This document shows, in pieces, positions 63,254-64,000 of a DNA stretch of 64,000 nt. The position numbers and the translations under genes were made by a program. This DNA is from Acetatifactor sp. (GTDB taxonomy: Bacteria > Bacillota > Clostridia > Lachnospirales > Lachnospiraceae): NCBI GenBank assembly GCA_024693365.1, contig JAILLF010000058.1, forward strand, positions 1 to 64,000, written 5' to 3'. How positions within the stretch are numbered: the stretch's first letter is position 1; each line of letters starts with the position of its first letter. Under the pieces are notes generated by a model. That model saw nothing but the letters and a program-made list of their open reading frames with translations, had not been told where the DNA came from and ran no database searches.

Positions 63254-63757
63254 ATGAACGAAGCTTACGTTGAATGTTTGGTAAAGGGAAAAGGTCCCAT
63301 AATCTTTAAGTTTTTGAGATATTTTATGTATTTTCTTGCAATTCTTGGATTTGGATCCATTATATTTGTAGGACTGGGCGCCATCGGCCTTGTTTTGGGA
63401 TTTGCGCTTGCGGCTGGCGGATATTATCTTGGAATGCTTGCGGAAGTGGAATATGAATATCTCTACGTGGACAAGGAACTGACCGTGGACAAGATTCTTG
63501 CTCAAAACAGCAGGAAGCGGGTGGCAAGTTATTCCATGGAGCGCGTGGAGATCATGGCACCCATTAAATCCTACCGCCTGGACAATTACAAGAACCGTCA
63601 GACCAAGGACGTGGACTACAGCATCGGCTTCGAAGACAAGCCGGATCTGCGCTACGTATTCTATTATGAGGGAGGACAGCGAATCATTCTGAGCCCCTCC
63701 GAAGAGATGATCAAGGTCATGAAAAACGCTAACCCCAGAAAGGTTTATTCGGATTAA
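63254..63757 (+). CDS. DUF6106-like membrane protein
   Basis: This 167-residue protein has two adjacent helices (about 20-60) followed by a cytosolic beta-rich domain containing YEYLYVDKELTVDKI and the pattern ERVEIMAPI. I recall this as a conserved Lachnospiraceae family next to guaB or similar genes. It has no known function. Confidence 0.7.
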   Translation: MNEAYVECLVKGKGPIIFKFLRYFMYFLAILGFGSIIFVGLGAIGLVLGFALAAGGYYLGMLAEVEYEYLYVDKELTVDKILAQNSRKRVASYSMERVEIMAPIKSYRLDNYKNRQTKDVDYSIGFEDKPDLRYVFYYEGGQRIILSPSEEMIKVMKNANPRKVYSD

Positions 63758-63788
63758 AAAAATAGAAACTTAAAATTTAAAATGGGTG

Positions 63789-63817
63789 TTGACAGGCGGG
63801 CAATTCTTTGCTATCAT
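63789..63817 (+). promoter_or_regulatory. Promoter of guaB
   Basis: TTGACA (63789-63794) and TATCAT (63812-63817) are 17 bp apart. The leader of about 40 bases is too short for a purine riboswitch. Confidence 0.75.
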
Positions 63818-63862
63818 CATTGGATATAATTTCAAAAGAATAAGAATACAGGAGGAAAGAAA

Positions 63863-64000
63863 ATGGGTAAGATTATTGGTGAAGGCATTACCTTTGACGA
63901 CGTACTTTTGGTACCTGCCTACTCTCAAGTCATTCCGAATCAGGTTGACCTTACGACCTACCTGACGAAGACGATCAAGTTGAACATTCCCATGATGAGT
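63863..64000 (+). CDS. guaB: IMP dehydrogenase, N-terminal part (cut by window end)
   Basis: The first 46 codons are present. They read [14 protein letters not shown] near residue 8 and then [10 protein letters not shown], the standard start of GuaB, which oxidises IMP to XMP in guanine nucleotide synthesis. ATG 63863 follows AGGAGGAAAGAA. The remainder lies beyond the window. Confidence 0.92.
   Translation, partial: MGKIIGEGITFDDVLLVPAYSQVIPNQVDLTTYLTKTIKLNIPMMS

Noticed and set aside
63818..63862. Purine riboswitch before guaB
   Set aside because: The leader is about 40 bases, too short for an aptamer, and has none of the conserved loops.

Overview
The window looks like chromosome of an anaerobic gut-type member of the Lachnospiraceae (Clostridia, Firmicutes). 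This rests on family content: AddAB instead of RecBCD, dapF next to the LL-diaminopimelate aminotransferase gene, a glutamine synthetase gene followed by an ANTAR gene, GatCAB, an ECF-type ThiT behind a TPP riboswitch, GH3 and GH27 glycosidases, a DUF6106-like protein, and strong AGGAGG-type ribosome binding sites. No rRNA, tRNA, CRISPR array, prophage or complete insertion sequence was found. Gene density is high and most genes lie on the + strand.

Layout. 0.2-9.7 kb: addB and addA (double-strand break repair), separated by short tandem repeats, a decayed membrane-protein gene and a small lipocalin-like gene. 9.8-10.7 kb: thiT on the minus strand with a TPP riboswitch and a hairpin covering its ribosome binding site. 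10.7-24.7 kb: a long operon from a good promoter, encoding a MoxR AAA ATPase, a DUF5682 protein, a VWA protein, a SWIM zinc-finger protein, a small helical protein, a giant DUF4132 protein, and a TetM/EF-G-like GTPase fused to a Rae1/YacP-like NYN nuclease. The first six recall the E. coli yehL-yehM-yehP-yehQ-yehI set, whose function is unknown. This is the best candidate in the window for an undescribed system. 24.8-27.2 kb: an AT-richer island with twin secreted HExxH peptidases around a small gene.

27.3-35.5 kb: a GH3 glycosidase; a two-helix ion channel with a nucleotide-sensing domain next door; an unknown gene; a serine-hydrolase/D-Ala-D-Ala-ligase-like fusion; and a VWA gene. 35.6-38.3 kb: a self-contained two-gene unit with its own promoter and palindromic operator (HTH-ImmA/IrrE regulator, nuclease-helicase), probably a defence or stress module. 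38.4-45.4 kb: a double-AAA protein, a lipoprotein, a rhomboid protease and a broken HD-GYP gene. 45.5-54.7 kb: degV, TetR regulator, GH27, rhodanese, glycosyltransferase, hisC, a small membrane exporter, a methyltransferase, hslO and an FMN_bind-like protein. 54.7-64 kb: core metabolism: a glutamine synthetase homologue with unusual active-site residues plus ANTAR protein, dapF-dapL, gatCAB, two membrane proteins and the start of guaB.

Two features recur. Short tandem duplications occur at gene edges and as in-frame low-complexity insertions. There is also a near-absolute preference for NAC over NAT when Asp, Asn, His or Tyr is followed by Val, which fills the window with ACGT. All function calls come from reading motifs by eye; no database search was run.
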